64,000 nucleotides of DNA. Origin: Callorhinus ursinus. Lineage: Eukaryota; Chordata; Mammalia; Carnivora; Otariidae. The number at the start of each line of letters is the position of its first letter. Position 1 is the first letter of the stretch. Shown here in pieces: positions 47,440 through 59,900 of this stretch. The stretch covers positions 56,339,707 through 56,403,706 of the forward strand of contig NW_020312848.1 in assembly GCF_003265705.1 (NCBI RefSeq), given 5' to 3'. The position numbers and the translations under genes were made by a program. Under the pieces are notes generated by a model. That model was not told where the DNA came from and made no database searches. It was given only the letters and a program-made list of their open reading frames with translations.

Positions 47440-47856
47440 AGGTTAGGGGACTAAATCTGGGCAACCACCTGATTTTGTAAATAAAACTTTATCATATCAC
47501 ACTCACATCTATTCATTTATGTACTGTCTACAGGTGCTTCTGCATTACAATAGCTGTGTCAAGAAGTTGTGACACAGACCGCATGGCCTGTAAAACCTAA
47601 AATACTATCTGGCCCTTTACAAGAAAATCTGATTTTTTTTTTTTTAAGATTTTATTTATTTGTTTGACAGAGAGAGACACAGTGAGAGCAGGATCACAAG
47701 CAGGGGGAGAAGGAGAGGGAGAAACAGGAACAGACTTCCAGCGGAGCAGAGAGCCCGATGCGGGGCCCAATCCCAGGACCCTGCGATCATGACGTGAGCT
47801 GAAGGCAGACGCTTAACGACTGAGCCACCCAGGTGCCCCAATCTGCTGACTTCTTA
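47440..47856 (-). mobile_element. hAT-type DNA transposon fragment, split by a SINE
   Basis: 'gactaaatctgggcaaccac', 'gtaaataaaactttatcata', 'catggcctgtaaaacctaaa' and 'actatctggccctttacaag' follow a common non-autonomous hAT element whose ends read caggggttggcaaact. Its last bases ('aatctgctgacttc') lie beyond the SINE at 47633-47839. Strand arbitrary. Confidence 0.65.
47633..47839 (-). mobile_element. CAN SINE inserted in the hAT element
   Basis: Reverse orientation, from poly(T)/(TTTA)n to 'gactgagccacccaggtgcc'. The short target duplication (aatctg) is within the hAT end. Confidence 0.93.
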
Positions 47857-48483
47857 ACTACTGGAAACTCAGTGTGGAAGTTCTTTAACTGATTCTACTC
47901 CCAAGGCCAGTAAGAAGCAAGGCCATCATTTAAGAGTGAGATGAGGAGGAGGTCTTAGAAGTTTGAGGACAAAGAATCTTAAAATAGTTCACCAGTGAAA
48001 AAGCTGGTAAATGTACTGGGGAAATGGAATAGAGTTGCCAGGTGGCACTAAGCCCCCCACTTAAGGAGAGCAGCAAGTATGCATGCTTATCTTTCTTTGA
48101 AAGAGATGCTTAAAATGTATTATTTGGGTTCCAAAGTTGATTATAAGATATAGGAACATTTCTGATCCCAACTTATTAAAAATTAAATGCCAGTTAATTA
48201 AAAAAATAAAGTTTTTCTACTTTCAACTGCATAGAATTAACACTTGGTTTATATTTCTATCTGTGTGGTTTTAGAGGGGTCACTGTGGAACTTGTTTTAA
48301 GAGAAGAAAAATGATTTGTACAATCTTATAAAAGAATGAATATACCAGAAGATAACAACCCTCTTGTGGTAAAGCACTGTAATCAAATCAAACACAGGAG
48401 GAAGAGACTTATACTCTAGATAAAATTACCATTTTTTAAATGACGAGGAAAATCTTATTTTGTTATGCATGAAGAAACAATTT

Positions 48484-48661
48484 TTTTTAAAGATTTTATT
48501 TATTTGAGAGAAAGAAACCATGAGCAGGGGGAGAGGCAGAGGGAGAAGCAGACCCTGCTGAGCAGGGAGCCTGATGCGGGGACTCATTCAATCCCAGGAC
48601 CCTGGGATCATGACCTGAGCCGAAGGTAAATGCTTAACTGGCTGAGCCACCTGGGTACCCC
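48484..48661 (-). mobile_element. CAN SINE with 14-bp target-site duplication
   Basis: Reverse orientation. The duplication tgaagaaacaattt flanks it at 48470-48483 and 48662-48675. Confidence 0.95.
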
Positions 48662-49542
48662 TGAAGAAACAATTTAATCACAACAAATGTTGCCCTATTT
48701 ATTTTCAATCTGTAATCTGAAAACCATACTGTATTTGTCAAGGAATTAAAAATATACTCAGAATATGCAGATAAAATGGACTTTACGGTATTTCCCTTGA
48801 ATGGCTAATTATGCTTGAAGTACACTGGGGCAGATCATTATTTTAAGGAATTCAGTAATCTCTTTGGAAAACAAGTATTTTATCAATTTGCGTTTTCATA
48901 GTTCATCCTCGTATTTGGGAGATGCATAAAGTTTGGTTTGATTAGAGGAAAAAAAACTGACTTATTCAGCCAATAGATGAAATACGATCATCTGTAAGAT
49001 GAACTGAGGTGAAAGACTTCTGTTAAATAATCAGGTAGTATGTCTGTTTTCTTTAAGAAAACTAACATTTATTGAACACCTTCTGTTTTCCTTGGTCGAG
49101 TGAAACGTGATGTGTGTTAGAAGAAGGACCTTTTCTCCTATCCTATTCTAGTTTGGTTCTAAGTCTTGAGCCCTTTTATATTGAAGGATAACAGAAAAAA
49201 GTTTTGCTATGGCACTTAGGATAAAATGTCAGACACCGGTCCCTTCCAGTGATATATGGTTGAGTACATTCTCAGAAAAGGAATGACGCAAGTCTTGCTG
49301 CTTTGGTATAACCAAGAGCAGACGCTGCCACTAATGACAGCTCCTTGTGCGATCCTTGTCTTCTACAATTTCTTCCTTTTGCTTGAAGTTTACCTTTCAA
49401 CAGTTGTAGATCAACTGCATCGAAGTACGGGAGTAAGTGGAGCAAGATTTAATTATTACAGTCCTGTGAAATTGGGCCTCCCCTTTTTTACCTTTACTTT
49501 TAAAATCTGAATATCATTTTGATTTTGAAAAAAAAACCAAAA

Positions 49543-49733
49543 GCGGGTGCCTGGGTGGCTCCGTCGGTTGGGCGACTGCCTTCGGCTCAGGTCATGATCC
49601 TGGAGTCCCGGGATCGAGTCCCGCATCGGGCTCCCTGCTCGGCGGGGAGTCTGCTGCTCCCTCGGATTCTCCTCCCTCTCATGCTGTCTCTCATTCTCTC
49701 TCTCTCAAATAAATAAATCTTTAAAAAAAAAAC
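49543..49733 (+). mobile_element. CAN SINE
   Basis: Forward copy with 'gggtgcctgggtggctccgt' head and (AATA)n tail; the flanking duplication aaaaaccaaaa is seen at 49532-49542 and 49734-49744. Close to consensus. Confidence 0.95.
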
Positions 49734-50337
49734 AAAAACCAAAATCATGTATTACTTCTTTAGATTGATATGAGAAATTATTTGCCACATGCCACTCACT
49801 TTCATAACATCTTTAAGAATGTTACACATGGTACATGTCATAGTTCCCCTAGGTGCATTACATAAAAAATTTTAAGGTACTTCTGTGCTTTCTATACTAT
49901 TGTCTAAATTTTCTTTTTAAATTTCCATTTTAAATATTTCCCTAGGTTTTTAATCCATAATTCAAAAATTTTACATTTTATCTTTATGCTTTGCATTCTC
50001 TGAAACAGTTTCAAAATTAATTTCCTAATGCTATATAACAAAAAAAAATTAAATAAGAAATTCCTTATAATTACAGAAGGGAAAAAATACGGACTAAAAG
50101 GGTACTGACTTATGAACACTTTACAAATTCTGTAAGATTCACTGTGACAAAGGAAGTTTTTTTAAAAATTATTTTATTCTTTTCATCATGATAAAGTGCC
50201 CTCTTTAAGCCCCATCACCTATTTCCCCCAACTCCCACCCACCTCCCCTCTGGTAGCCACCAGTTTGTTCTCTATAGTTAGAGTCAGGAACACACTGGTT
50301 TTAAATGTCAAAGAATATTAGATAAAACTTTTATTTT

Positions 50338-50526
50338 TTTTTAAAGATTTTATTTATTTATTTGACAGAAAGAGAACACAAGTAGGCAGAGCGGCAGGCA
50401 GAGGGAGAGGGAGAAGCAGGCTCTCCGCCGAGCAGGGAGCTGGACGTGGGGCTCGATCCCAGGACCTCAGGATCATGACCCGAGCTGAAGGCAGCCGCTT
50501 AACTGACTGAGCCACCCAGGCGCCCC
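50338..50526 (-). mobile_element. CAN SINE just downstream of ASZ1, same strand
   Basis: The SINE reads in the same direction as ASZ1. The 15-bp duplication taaaacttttatttt flanks it at 50323-50337 and 50527-50541. Its tail supplies several AATAAA motifs on the ASZ1 strand (about 50,350-50,362). Confidence 0.95.
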
Positions 50527-50533
50527 TAAAACT

Positions 50534-50539
50534 TTTATT
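50534..50539 (-). terminator. ASZ1: Probable ASZ1 poly(A) signal AATAAA
   Basis: This is the first AATAAA on the minus strand after the ASZ1 stop (268 nt downstream). It lies within the upstream copy, in transcript order, of the SINE target duplication, so cleavage would occur inside the SINE head. Confidence 0.5.
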
Positions 50540-50806
50540 TTGAATGTGATTTAGAATCACAGAATCAAACTTAAGAATCACTTATAATTTACTGCTTGAT
50601 CAAAATTAACATAACAATATAACAAATTATGTTTTCAACTCAAACCAACAAACCATTTTCTAAAGAAACTTTCTGCTCTATGCTCTCAGAATTTCTCTCA
50701 TGGAGTATCAGCAAATAATGTAGTTATACTGTGCCACAAATAGTTAAAAGCAACATTTGTAGGTAATTTGAATTATACATACATTATTCAAAAACAAATA
50801 TTAGGG
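50540..50806 (-). other. ASZ1: ASZ1 3'UTR (predicted)
   Basis: AT-rich sequence between the TAA stop (50809-50807) and the first poly(A) signal. No coding potential; the end is inferred. Confidence 0.55.
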
Positions 50807-50959
50807 TTATTTTCTCTGGAAGCTTAGCTTGCAAACAAGAAGAAGAAACCCAAATCCGCATACTGTAATAGCCGTCCTCTTCAAAATTCTACTATTCCAC
50901 GTAGATACTTCTTCCATTAATGGTATATGAGTTGGATCATTTTCTCGCTCATTTTGCAA
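50807..50959 (-). CDS. ASZ1: ASZ1 exon 13 (C-terminus, membrane anchor, stop)
   Basis: 153 nt including TAA at 50809-50807; acceptor aaatattag|TTG. Encodes [20 protein letters not shown] then [20 protein letters not shown] and [10 protein letters not shown]. The last 20 or so residues form a hydrophobic segment between basic residues: the tail anchor that places GASZ on the mitochondrial outer membrane. Confidence 0.96.
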   Translation of the reverse strand: MQNERENDPTHIPLMEEVSTWNSRILKRTAITVCGFGFLLLVCKLSFQRK

Positions 50960-53900
50960 CTAATATTTAGTATGAGAAAATGAAAAGAGTTAATGTACAC
51001 TGAAAATATCTTTGATTTTTAAAAATATAATATCCATGTTAATTCAGTTGATGTAGAGGCAGCCAATGCAAGATTTCCATGGAAGATTTAAAGTGAACAC
51101 ATATGTCTTAAAAGAGTTTTTTTCCCCCCAGGATCCTATCATGGTAAATTAGTTTCACATTAAGAATAAATGCTTTCATAGATTATTACATTTTAAAATC
51201 ATGTTTTTGTATCAGGAGATAAAGGTCCTTGAATGTGAATGTATCAGGAGATAAAGTTCCTTGAATGTTTCTATTTTTACCTTACAAGCAATGACAGTTG
51301 TTATTTTTCCTTCTATATTTAAACATCAAATGATTTCTTACAAAAAAGTGAACCATTTTTATAGTACACCTACAATACATAAAATTTAACAAAAACTAGA
51401 AGATTTGATTCTACTGCTAGAAGTTTAATCCTTTATTTAAATATAATTGTAGGAACAAATACTAACAAAAACTTAAGTGGTTCTTCTAGGACTTCTCAGC
51501 AATAAAGTACATGGCCCAGTCAGTTTCTAAATACTCATATACAGAACTCCATTGCTAAAGAAGGAACCCAACCACGTGTGTATGTGTATGAGAGAGAGAG
51601 AGAAGGGGAGAGAGACAGTTGATGGGGGAGGGGCAGAAGAGGGAGAATGAGCAGAAGCCAAAAGATCTTCAAAAGATAAAAAGAATCAGGCACATTTATA
51701 GAGTGATATATACTAGAAACATCCTGGGCTGGAGTGGTGACATAAATATTTTCAACATTAGCAAGAATAACTGCATCTAAAATCTACAGGGTAAATATTT
51801 AATTTAAAAAGCCTGCAAAATTAATTTTAAATTTACAGCAGAAAACAGACTTCAGTGCCAATCTCATTAATACCGTATTCTTGGCCTAACTTCCAAATGG
51901 CTTCATTCAGTAACAGATTCCTTTTTGACACTGATGCTCCATTTATTGAATCCTGAGACAGCCATTCCTTTTATTAACCAATTACTTAGAATGACCCTTT
52001 CTGACAGGAGCCTGTCAGTGTGTTGCTTTGAAAGAGAGTGATGTGGTGTTAAAGTCTAGCCTTGACCTCTCCTACCCTCTCTCTTTGTTACCTCCATACA
52101 CTTATCTATGGTAACTCATATTTTTTTTTATTTGCTTCAGTTATTACTGGTAAACTGAAGTATCATAAGCTTAGCAGGCATAATAGCATACTCCCAAATC
52201 TGGAAGCCTTCGCAGTTCTCTAAATCAAATCTCATTATGGTGATTACTACTTTACACTAATCCAGAAAAACCAATGTAACAGCTTGCGTAAAAATTAAGA
52301 CTTTCCTGACCAAAGAACTGTTTCTGCCATTATTATAAACCAATAAATGTATTTTCAAGGCTAGTTCTTATATAGAAATGTATAAATTCAAGGTAGAGAA
52401 GGCCACAGAAAAAAGACTTTACGTTAGCTAAAGAAAGCTAAAATTTCTCCTTATAGGTATGCATTATTAAAATAAATATCATGGTACCTGACTGAATTAT
52501 TTATGTTTCAGAGTCAAAGTCACCCCTAGAGTAGTGCTTCTTAATTTCATTCCTTTAGGAAAAACCTGTCCTGTCGCTCTGATTTCACCTCGGTCTTCTC
52601 CTCTCTTCCCCCACCCCACCGCCCCAAATGTTTTTAGTTCATCTTGGAGAAACCGAATAATTAACAATCCTGAGGAAAAGCTGTCTTGGGGAATTTCCTA
52701 CACTAAACATTAAAGGATGATACTTTGCAGGAAGTATCTTTACATAGTCCTTCCAAATTTCCCCTGGATCTTCATGAAAAATATCATGCTAAGTAAAATC
52801 AATACCATTTTCCTTCACTTATTCAAGATGATGGAAGGTAGTGAAGATGAGTGGTGCTGTAATTCTCATGTTGTCAACAAGTTCAGAAAGTAGAAAATCA
52901 GATTTTCGTACAAGAAAGTTTGAGGAGTGGTGTGGATTAAAGGAACACAAAAGTGGAAGGAGCATAGTTAGGAGATTAATGGGTAGCACAGTTGTCTGAC
53001 ATACAGCAGGCCTCTTATGCCTGTGAATGAATAAATGTCAGAGATAATACAACTTCTAAGATGCCTCTTTCTCTAGAAAGGAGGTATCTTCTACAGGAAT
53101 TCTCAGATATACTGCTCATTTGCCCCATTTAAAATTTATTCCCCTATTATTTTATAAAATTTGCTTCGTAATTTTCTGCTTACTTTTTAAAAAGACTCCT
53201 TTTAATTGAACACATGTTCATAGCTAGGATGACAAATTACCCGGAACATGTATAAAGGTGATTCTGAGAACTTTTTTTGATAAAATATTAATGAAAATAT
53301 CAAATGACTTATTGGTTAAAGCTATACAAATTTAATGTATAATCTAACATTTACTGCAGCTATTTCATAAAAATATTATAGATACCAAAGATATTTATTA
53401 AATAGACTAGGAGAACTCAGAAGTGAGTTCTTGAGTCAAATGAAAGTGTTTTCCTTTATTACCTATCTTCAGCACAGTTCCCTATTTCAGTAACTTGGAT
53501 CTTGTTATAGCCAATTTTCTTAAAGGGGGGAAAATCATCTGTCCTTAAATCCAGATATATAGTTCTATATGAATATAGAAACAACATCAAAAAATCCCAT
53601 ACTCTTTAAGAAAGTCTAGAAAATAGAATATTTCTTCTAAAAATCTATCTCATCAACAGAACTGATAAACATGTCATTTTCATAATTTCCCATCTGCATA
53701 TTTACATGTAAATAAATTTTACAAACATAACTTCATACCTTTAACAAGTTGATACTTGATTTTCATTATTTTTTTTGGCTGCATATCATTGTAACAAATG
53801 GGTGTACCATAATTCATTAAATCATTCTCCTGGCATAGGACATTATGGCACATAAAATTTTGGAATCATTAAACTACTGAAAGATACAAATATTTTTATG

Positions 53901-56900
53901 GTCTTTGGCACATCTTGCCCAACTGTTTCTAAAAGGGGATGTGATACCAGTCTCACATGAAAACAGCTTGGTGAATAACCAATAATGGGTAGGATGATCA
54001 TTCTACCTTGCTAATTTAAAAGATGAAAATGATAGATCTTGTTCTTTTAGTCTGCATTCCTATAATGACCCACAAAGTTTGTTTCTTATATTTATTCCTT
54101 CCTTCCTTCCTTTTTCCACTTGTCTGGTGGGAGCTTAAGTTGCTCTTGTCAGAACTGCTTCACTGTCTGACATGTTATTTGTACATCATTTCCCCCCTTT
54201 TTAATATTAAATAAATACCTTCTGAATTAAGTCTTTTAGTTTGCAGACCTCTTCACTCAAATCTTCAACATTACTAACCAGTTCTTCACAAACTGAAGTA
54301 AAATTCCGGGGAGAAGCCCATTCTAGTACTATCTGTGAATATTTTCAAAAGTTACATTTTAAAGAACGGGAAACGACTTTTTACAACTTTGTATCTACAA
54401 AAATTATACAGTGTTCTCACCCATTAAATTATGTAACTGAAAAGCATTTTTTGTTCAGGATAAATTCTGACACCAAAAAGAAGTTAGTGATTAGTCACAT
54501 CAGTTTCCTGAATACATTTACTAAATATATGTATGTATGACTTTATGGAGACTAACATTTAGTAATAATAAAATTTATGGTGAACAAATAAATTCATGAA
54601 GGTTTTAAGAATGATACAACTCCTATATTAGAGTTATATAAAAATCAGAGGAAAACAAATGCATTAAGATTTTTTCACGATAAACAAATAGCTAAAACCA
54701 AATCAAATGAAAAACTCTACAAAAAAGTTTGCTTTTACAGGTCACTTACACTTTAACTTTTCCTTCATTAAAAAACCTTATACTGATATGGTTTTTAATA
54801 ACACTCAACACATTGTTTTGTTTCAACTTTCACTTGGGTCTCCTGTCACTTTATATTTTAAACAACTATATTCCCTTTAAGAACAAATGTTAAGTTCAGT
54901 ACACAGATCAGTATAATTTTTGGCCTGACTCATTTTCCTTTTCCTAAGCTAGAACAGTTTTTCAAATAATTAGTATATAAAGGAGTAATAATTAAACATA
55001 TTGAGTTATTTACATTTTATGTGATTTTATAGATGAAAGATACAATTTTACCAGATCACTGTTTAGAGAATTATCAACTTATCTGGAATGTTCTTCAGCA
55101 CTCATACTTTTCTTAACAACTTTTATAGAATACCTTGTGAGAATTTACAGGCAACTCAGTAATGATATTCTGTACAGCTGTTATTAAATGGCCACACTGT
55201 TTGTTTAATTTCAGAAGAAAGTTGAGGAACTCATCACCACTAAAGAGAGGAAACAAATAGGAATCACTAATATGAGCAAATTACTTCATTCTACTGGGTT
55301 ACTCAGTGTCTAGTCATAATATTTACTAGATTCTTTAAAAATATTTATAGAATAGCTAATATGTATTAGCTATGAAATAGACATTGGGTATACAAAGAAA
55401 ACAAGTCTGCAATCTTGAGGATCTCAAGCTTCAGCATGACAGGCAGACATACAATTATAATCTCATTATTCAAAGGGACATATAAAGAAGGAATATAAAA
55501 GTACCAATATTTGAGTATCTATTACATGAAGGCACTGCACTAGTTATTTTACATTTATTATTCTTTTAATTCCTCCCAACAACTCCCATAGGGTAGATGT
55601 TAACATTAGCTTATAGCTGAGACATCTAAAACTCAGAGATAATGAACTTAGTATAATGGGAATAGAGAATTCGTAATGCTTCACAGAGATGGTACTTGAA
55701 TATAAATTTACACAGTCTTAATGAATAAAAGGAAAATACATACCTTTCTTGTGATGCATAATTTTCAGGGCCACTGAATATTGACAGGCATGTTGTAAAA
55801 ATCACAACTCTAGAGTACGCATTCATCACATACTATGTGAATGGCTGCCTACTCCCCACCCCAGAGCTGTACAATATGCCTCCTGTTAGGATGTATCTTT
55901 CTTTACCCTGCCACAGGAGCCACATGTCCAGGGTGGGGCTGTTTCTCCAGCCTGTTCTCAGAATAATAACAAGAAGGAGATCCACTTCAGTGCAGCCATG
56001 ATACAGGTGCTCAAGAAATACATTTTGTTATTATAAATCATTTAGATTTAGAAGTTATTTCTTTTTTTTTTAAAGTGTAGTGCTTTTATTTTTATTTTAT
56101 CTTATTTTTAATTGGGATGGATTAAAAAGAGGCACAAAGGAACTTTCTGGGGTAATAGGAGTTATTTCTTACTGCAGCATGACATGGTGTAAACTAACTA
56201 GAACAACAGACCATGTTTTAAAAATGTGAAGTATTGGGAAAAAATTTATACCTTAAATAAAGGTACTTCAAATAAAAGATAAAAATATCTGGAAAAATCA
56301 AAACCAAAATTACCACTACTCTTACCACCTAAAGATAATGACTGATGCTATTTTCTTCCAGAGTATTTTCTTATAGCACACATTTTCTTCCAGTATTTTT
56401 CATATGCATATATACAACTGGCATTATACCTCTCATTCCATTTTATATTTGCCTTTTATACTTACTATGAGTATTTTTTCATGACATTAAGTCTTAAAAT
56501 AATTTGAAGGACAGAACAGAATATATTAATGCAATGTAATTCAACCATTCCCCTGATGTTAAATATTTAGAGTTTCCAATTTTAGAAGGTTTATAAATAA
56601 TAGATGTGAACAATACATTTTTACATAAAATTCTGTATCTTTTTCTTTTTGGAGGAGAAATAGTTTCCTTAACGGACACAGTTTTGAGATGTCTTTGATA
56701 TACTCGAGTAAATGTCAGGTAGGCTCAGATAAAAGGTCTGGACATAAACTGCTGAAAATGTCAAGATATGGATGAAAGCTTACTGTTTCAGTTCAAAGCA
56801 TCTCAAGGTAGTAATGAAATTGTTATTATTTTTAAACTGAATTCTCTAATTCTGCAAACTAGTAAGGCTAAGTGTAGAAAAAAGTAAATGTACTATGCAT

Positions 56901-59900
56901 ATGTGTTCTTGTAACAGACTATTTTAGAAAACTTAACACATAGAAGGAAAGTATCATAAAATAAATCAGTAGCTAGATTGTTGAAGTCACCTTACCAGAA
57001 GATTATAATCAATCAGTTCAACTTTTCCTGCTGTTAGTTTTCTTATGACTTAATGACTAATTTCTTCTTTAAAGAATGACTTTGAACAAATGGGAAGTAA
57101 AACCTTTTTCATAACAGCATGTAAACAAAGTCTGTGATTTAATAACAAGGTCAAATTCCTGGAATATATGTCTGCCAGTTATATTTTTAAAAAAAAAATT
57201 CAGCAGTTTTAATAAGTGAACCATTCAGGATTCTGCACATTCTTTAAATCTATTAAATTCCACAAAGTAAATTCTTACAGACAACTCTGCCATCATATAA
57301 ATAAGTTACATTAAAAATTTTAATTTCCAATTTAGTCATGTAGAACTTAGAATATTCATTCCTTCACAGAGACAATAAGTTAAATAAATTTTAAAAAGTA
57401 ACAGAGATTCAAGAAGTTTTGCTGATTTTAAGTTCTCACACCTGAAATCCTTTTAAATATTTAAAGTGTTTAAATATTTAAAAGTTATAATGTTATTTTG
57501 AAACAGTGATGAGGCATTATTTTGAATACAGATCATCTTGTTATAAGGAAAAAGATAAAGAGAAATAATTTAATTTTGCAATAAGCTATTTAGAGAAATC
57601 TGGATCATTTAAATTATCCCATGAAAAACTTCTCTAAATCCTAAAATGTTGTGGAAATTAATAATTTATTTGTTTAATTCATGTTTATTATAGTTGTAAT
57701 GTTACTTTTAGATAGGATACATTAGTGCTGATAGTTCTGCATTTGTAAGAAAGACAGAACTTGGATGACACTCAAGGGAATTAGGATGAGTGAAAAAAGC
57801 CAATCAAAAAGGATACATACTGTATGATTCCATTTAGGTAACATCTGTGAGTAATATTATCAAGATGGATAACCAATTATTGGTTGTTAGGGATTGGGGG
57901 ATGGGTGTGGCTATAAGGGAGCAGTATGAGAGAGCTTTATAGTAATGGTATGTTAAGTATACTCATGGTAGTGGTTAAATGAAGATACACACATGATAAA
58001 ACTGAATAAAGCTATACATATACGTACAAATGAACACATGTTTAACTGGTGAACTACAAATAAGCTATGTGGATTGTATCACCTATGTCAGTTTTCTGGT
58101 TTTAAAATACTGGGTGAAACTGAGTAAAGAATGCATGGGACTTCCCTGTACATCTCTTTGCAATTTCCTGTGATTCTATATTTATTTCACTTAAAAAGTT
58201 AAGCAATTTACTGCCCCACAAAATATTACTAAAATCAAATACAATTATTTTTAAAATAGGTTTTAGATTACTAATAATCAGTGCTTGAAAAGTTTATAAT
58301 ATTGAAACCGAACTTTATATACTGACAACATAATTCCTTAAAGAGTAAGGCTGAAAATAGAGCTGAGCTACACTGCAAATACTTTCTTATTGCCCTAAGT
58401 GAAAAAATTACCACTAATTTTCAACTTGACACTTGAAATGATTTAAAGAGAATAAGAGCTATACTACAAAAAGCATGGGATCTCATATAGTTCATTTAAC
58501 AAAATGCAATGAAAAAATAAAAGTGTTTCTAAGTGAGTTAACAAGAAGATGCACTGTTTTGCTTTATGGTAAAATGACTTTACAAAAATTGATGTTGTAA
58601 AGTACCTCCCACTTCAGAACATAATATATTGTAAAATGAACTATCCATTTCCTTGGGAAAATGACAATATCAAGTAAAAAGACTCAGAAACTATCAAAAT
58701 TAAACTTTTTAGTTCTTTTTTAAGAACAGCTGATTCTAAACAATATTAATGTTAATTTTACCTGATTTCCAACTTTGCCACTTCAGGTAATTCTCCAAAT
58801 TTTATCTCTTCTACCTCTAGTTCTTTAAGAGCAGCCAGAATTCTCTGCTGATCTCTACTGGTAATTCCATTCTAAGTAGAAATAATTTTAAGGTACAATA
58901 GGACAGTCATACTTGAGTAATTTAATATTCAATATTACTAAAGAAATTTTCTACTTGATTAATTCACAACTTGAAAAAACAATTGAGAAAAATAAGAAAC
59001 ACTGAAAAATAGATGGTTTGCTTTTAATTGTGATTGATAAGGTTACATCATTAAGATGTTTAGATATATAGTAACTATAGACAATTTTTTGCAAAATTGG
59101 ATTCTAAAAGCAAATTACTAGATATTAAAATTTCCAAAACCACCATAGTAAAATAATTTTTCCTTCAAAGTATTTAAAATATTATCAGTGATTAAATAAG
59201 GATTATGTCTTTCCTTTATCTTTACCTTTAGTGTTAACTAAATTTTCTCTCCTGGATTTAGCTAAGTAGTATGTTTATTTTGACTTGTAGTAACACTGAA
59301 GATTTCAAGTTTCCAATGTGTTCATGGAGGAAGATTATTACTTTTTAGGTATTCTATTAAAGTATCTCTAAATTTCCCAAGCTTATTTTCAAATTGTTAC
59401 TTAATAATACTAGATGGCAAAATAATGGTCTTGATCTTTTTGAGAACCTAGCAAAACGCAGTATTTGGATGACACATACGCATACCTACGTACACAAAAA
59501 GCCACCTCTTACTTCTAAGTAACCTGTTTTACAAAACTATTCCAGATTAAGAAATGAAGCACCAGTTTTAGTTGCGACGTCATGATTAATCTGAAGAAAA
59601 AAAAAACTCTAAGTCTTTAAATGTTCTTAAAGCAACTTAATACTATAACAGAAGATTTTAAATATGGTTATAAATAATCGTATCTAGTAAAAAACCTAGC
59701 AAAAGGTCATTTACAGTCTATACCCCTAGGATTTTTAAAATAGAAAATAAAAGCATCCAGAATTCTTAAAATATGAAAGAATATCTGAAGTTTTTGAAAC
59801 TGATACTAACCTTTGTAAATTCATCTTTCCTCATGGTCAAAAGGTGTCTTAAGGTTATATCCCTTTCCTGTAGAAAAGAAAAAAAATGCAACCTTTCAAT

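Larger units (their letters stand above)
50960..54218 (-). other. ASZ1: ASZ1 intron 12
   Basis: 3.3 kb, AT-rich. Contains a 32-bp direct repeat at 51209-51272, a polypurine stretch (51,585-51,660) that may be a truncated SINE, and possibly an old repeat at about 53,680-53,960. No exon seen. Confidence 0.85.
55240..58761 (-). other. ASZ1: ASZ1 intron 10
   Basis: 3.5 kb. Contains MIR-like sequence at about 55,520-55,640, an old unassigned repeat near 56,280-56,600, a perfect inverted repeat at 57450-57484 and an L1 3'UTR remnant at about 57,720-58,200. No exon. Confidence 0.85.
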
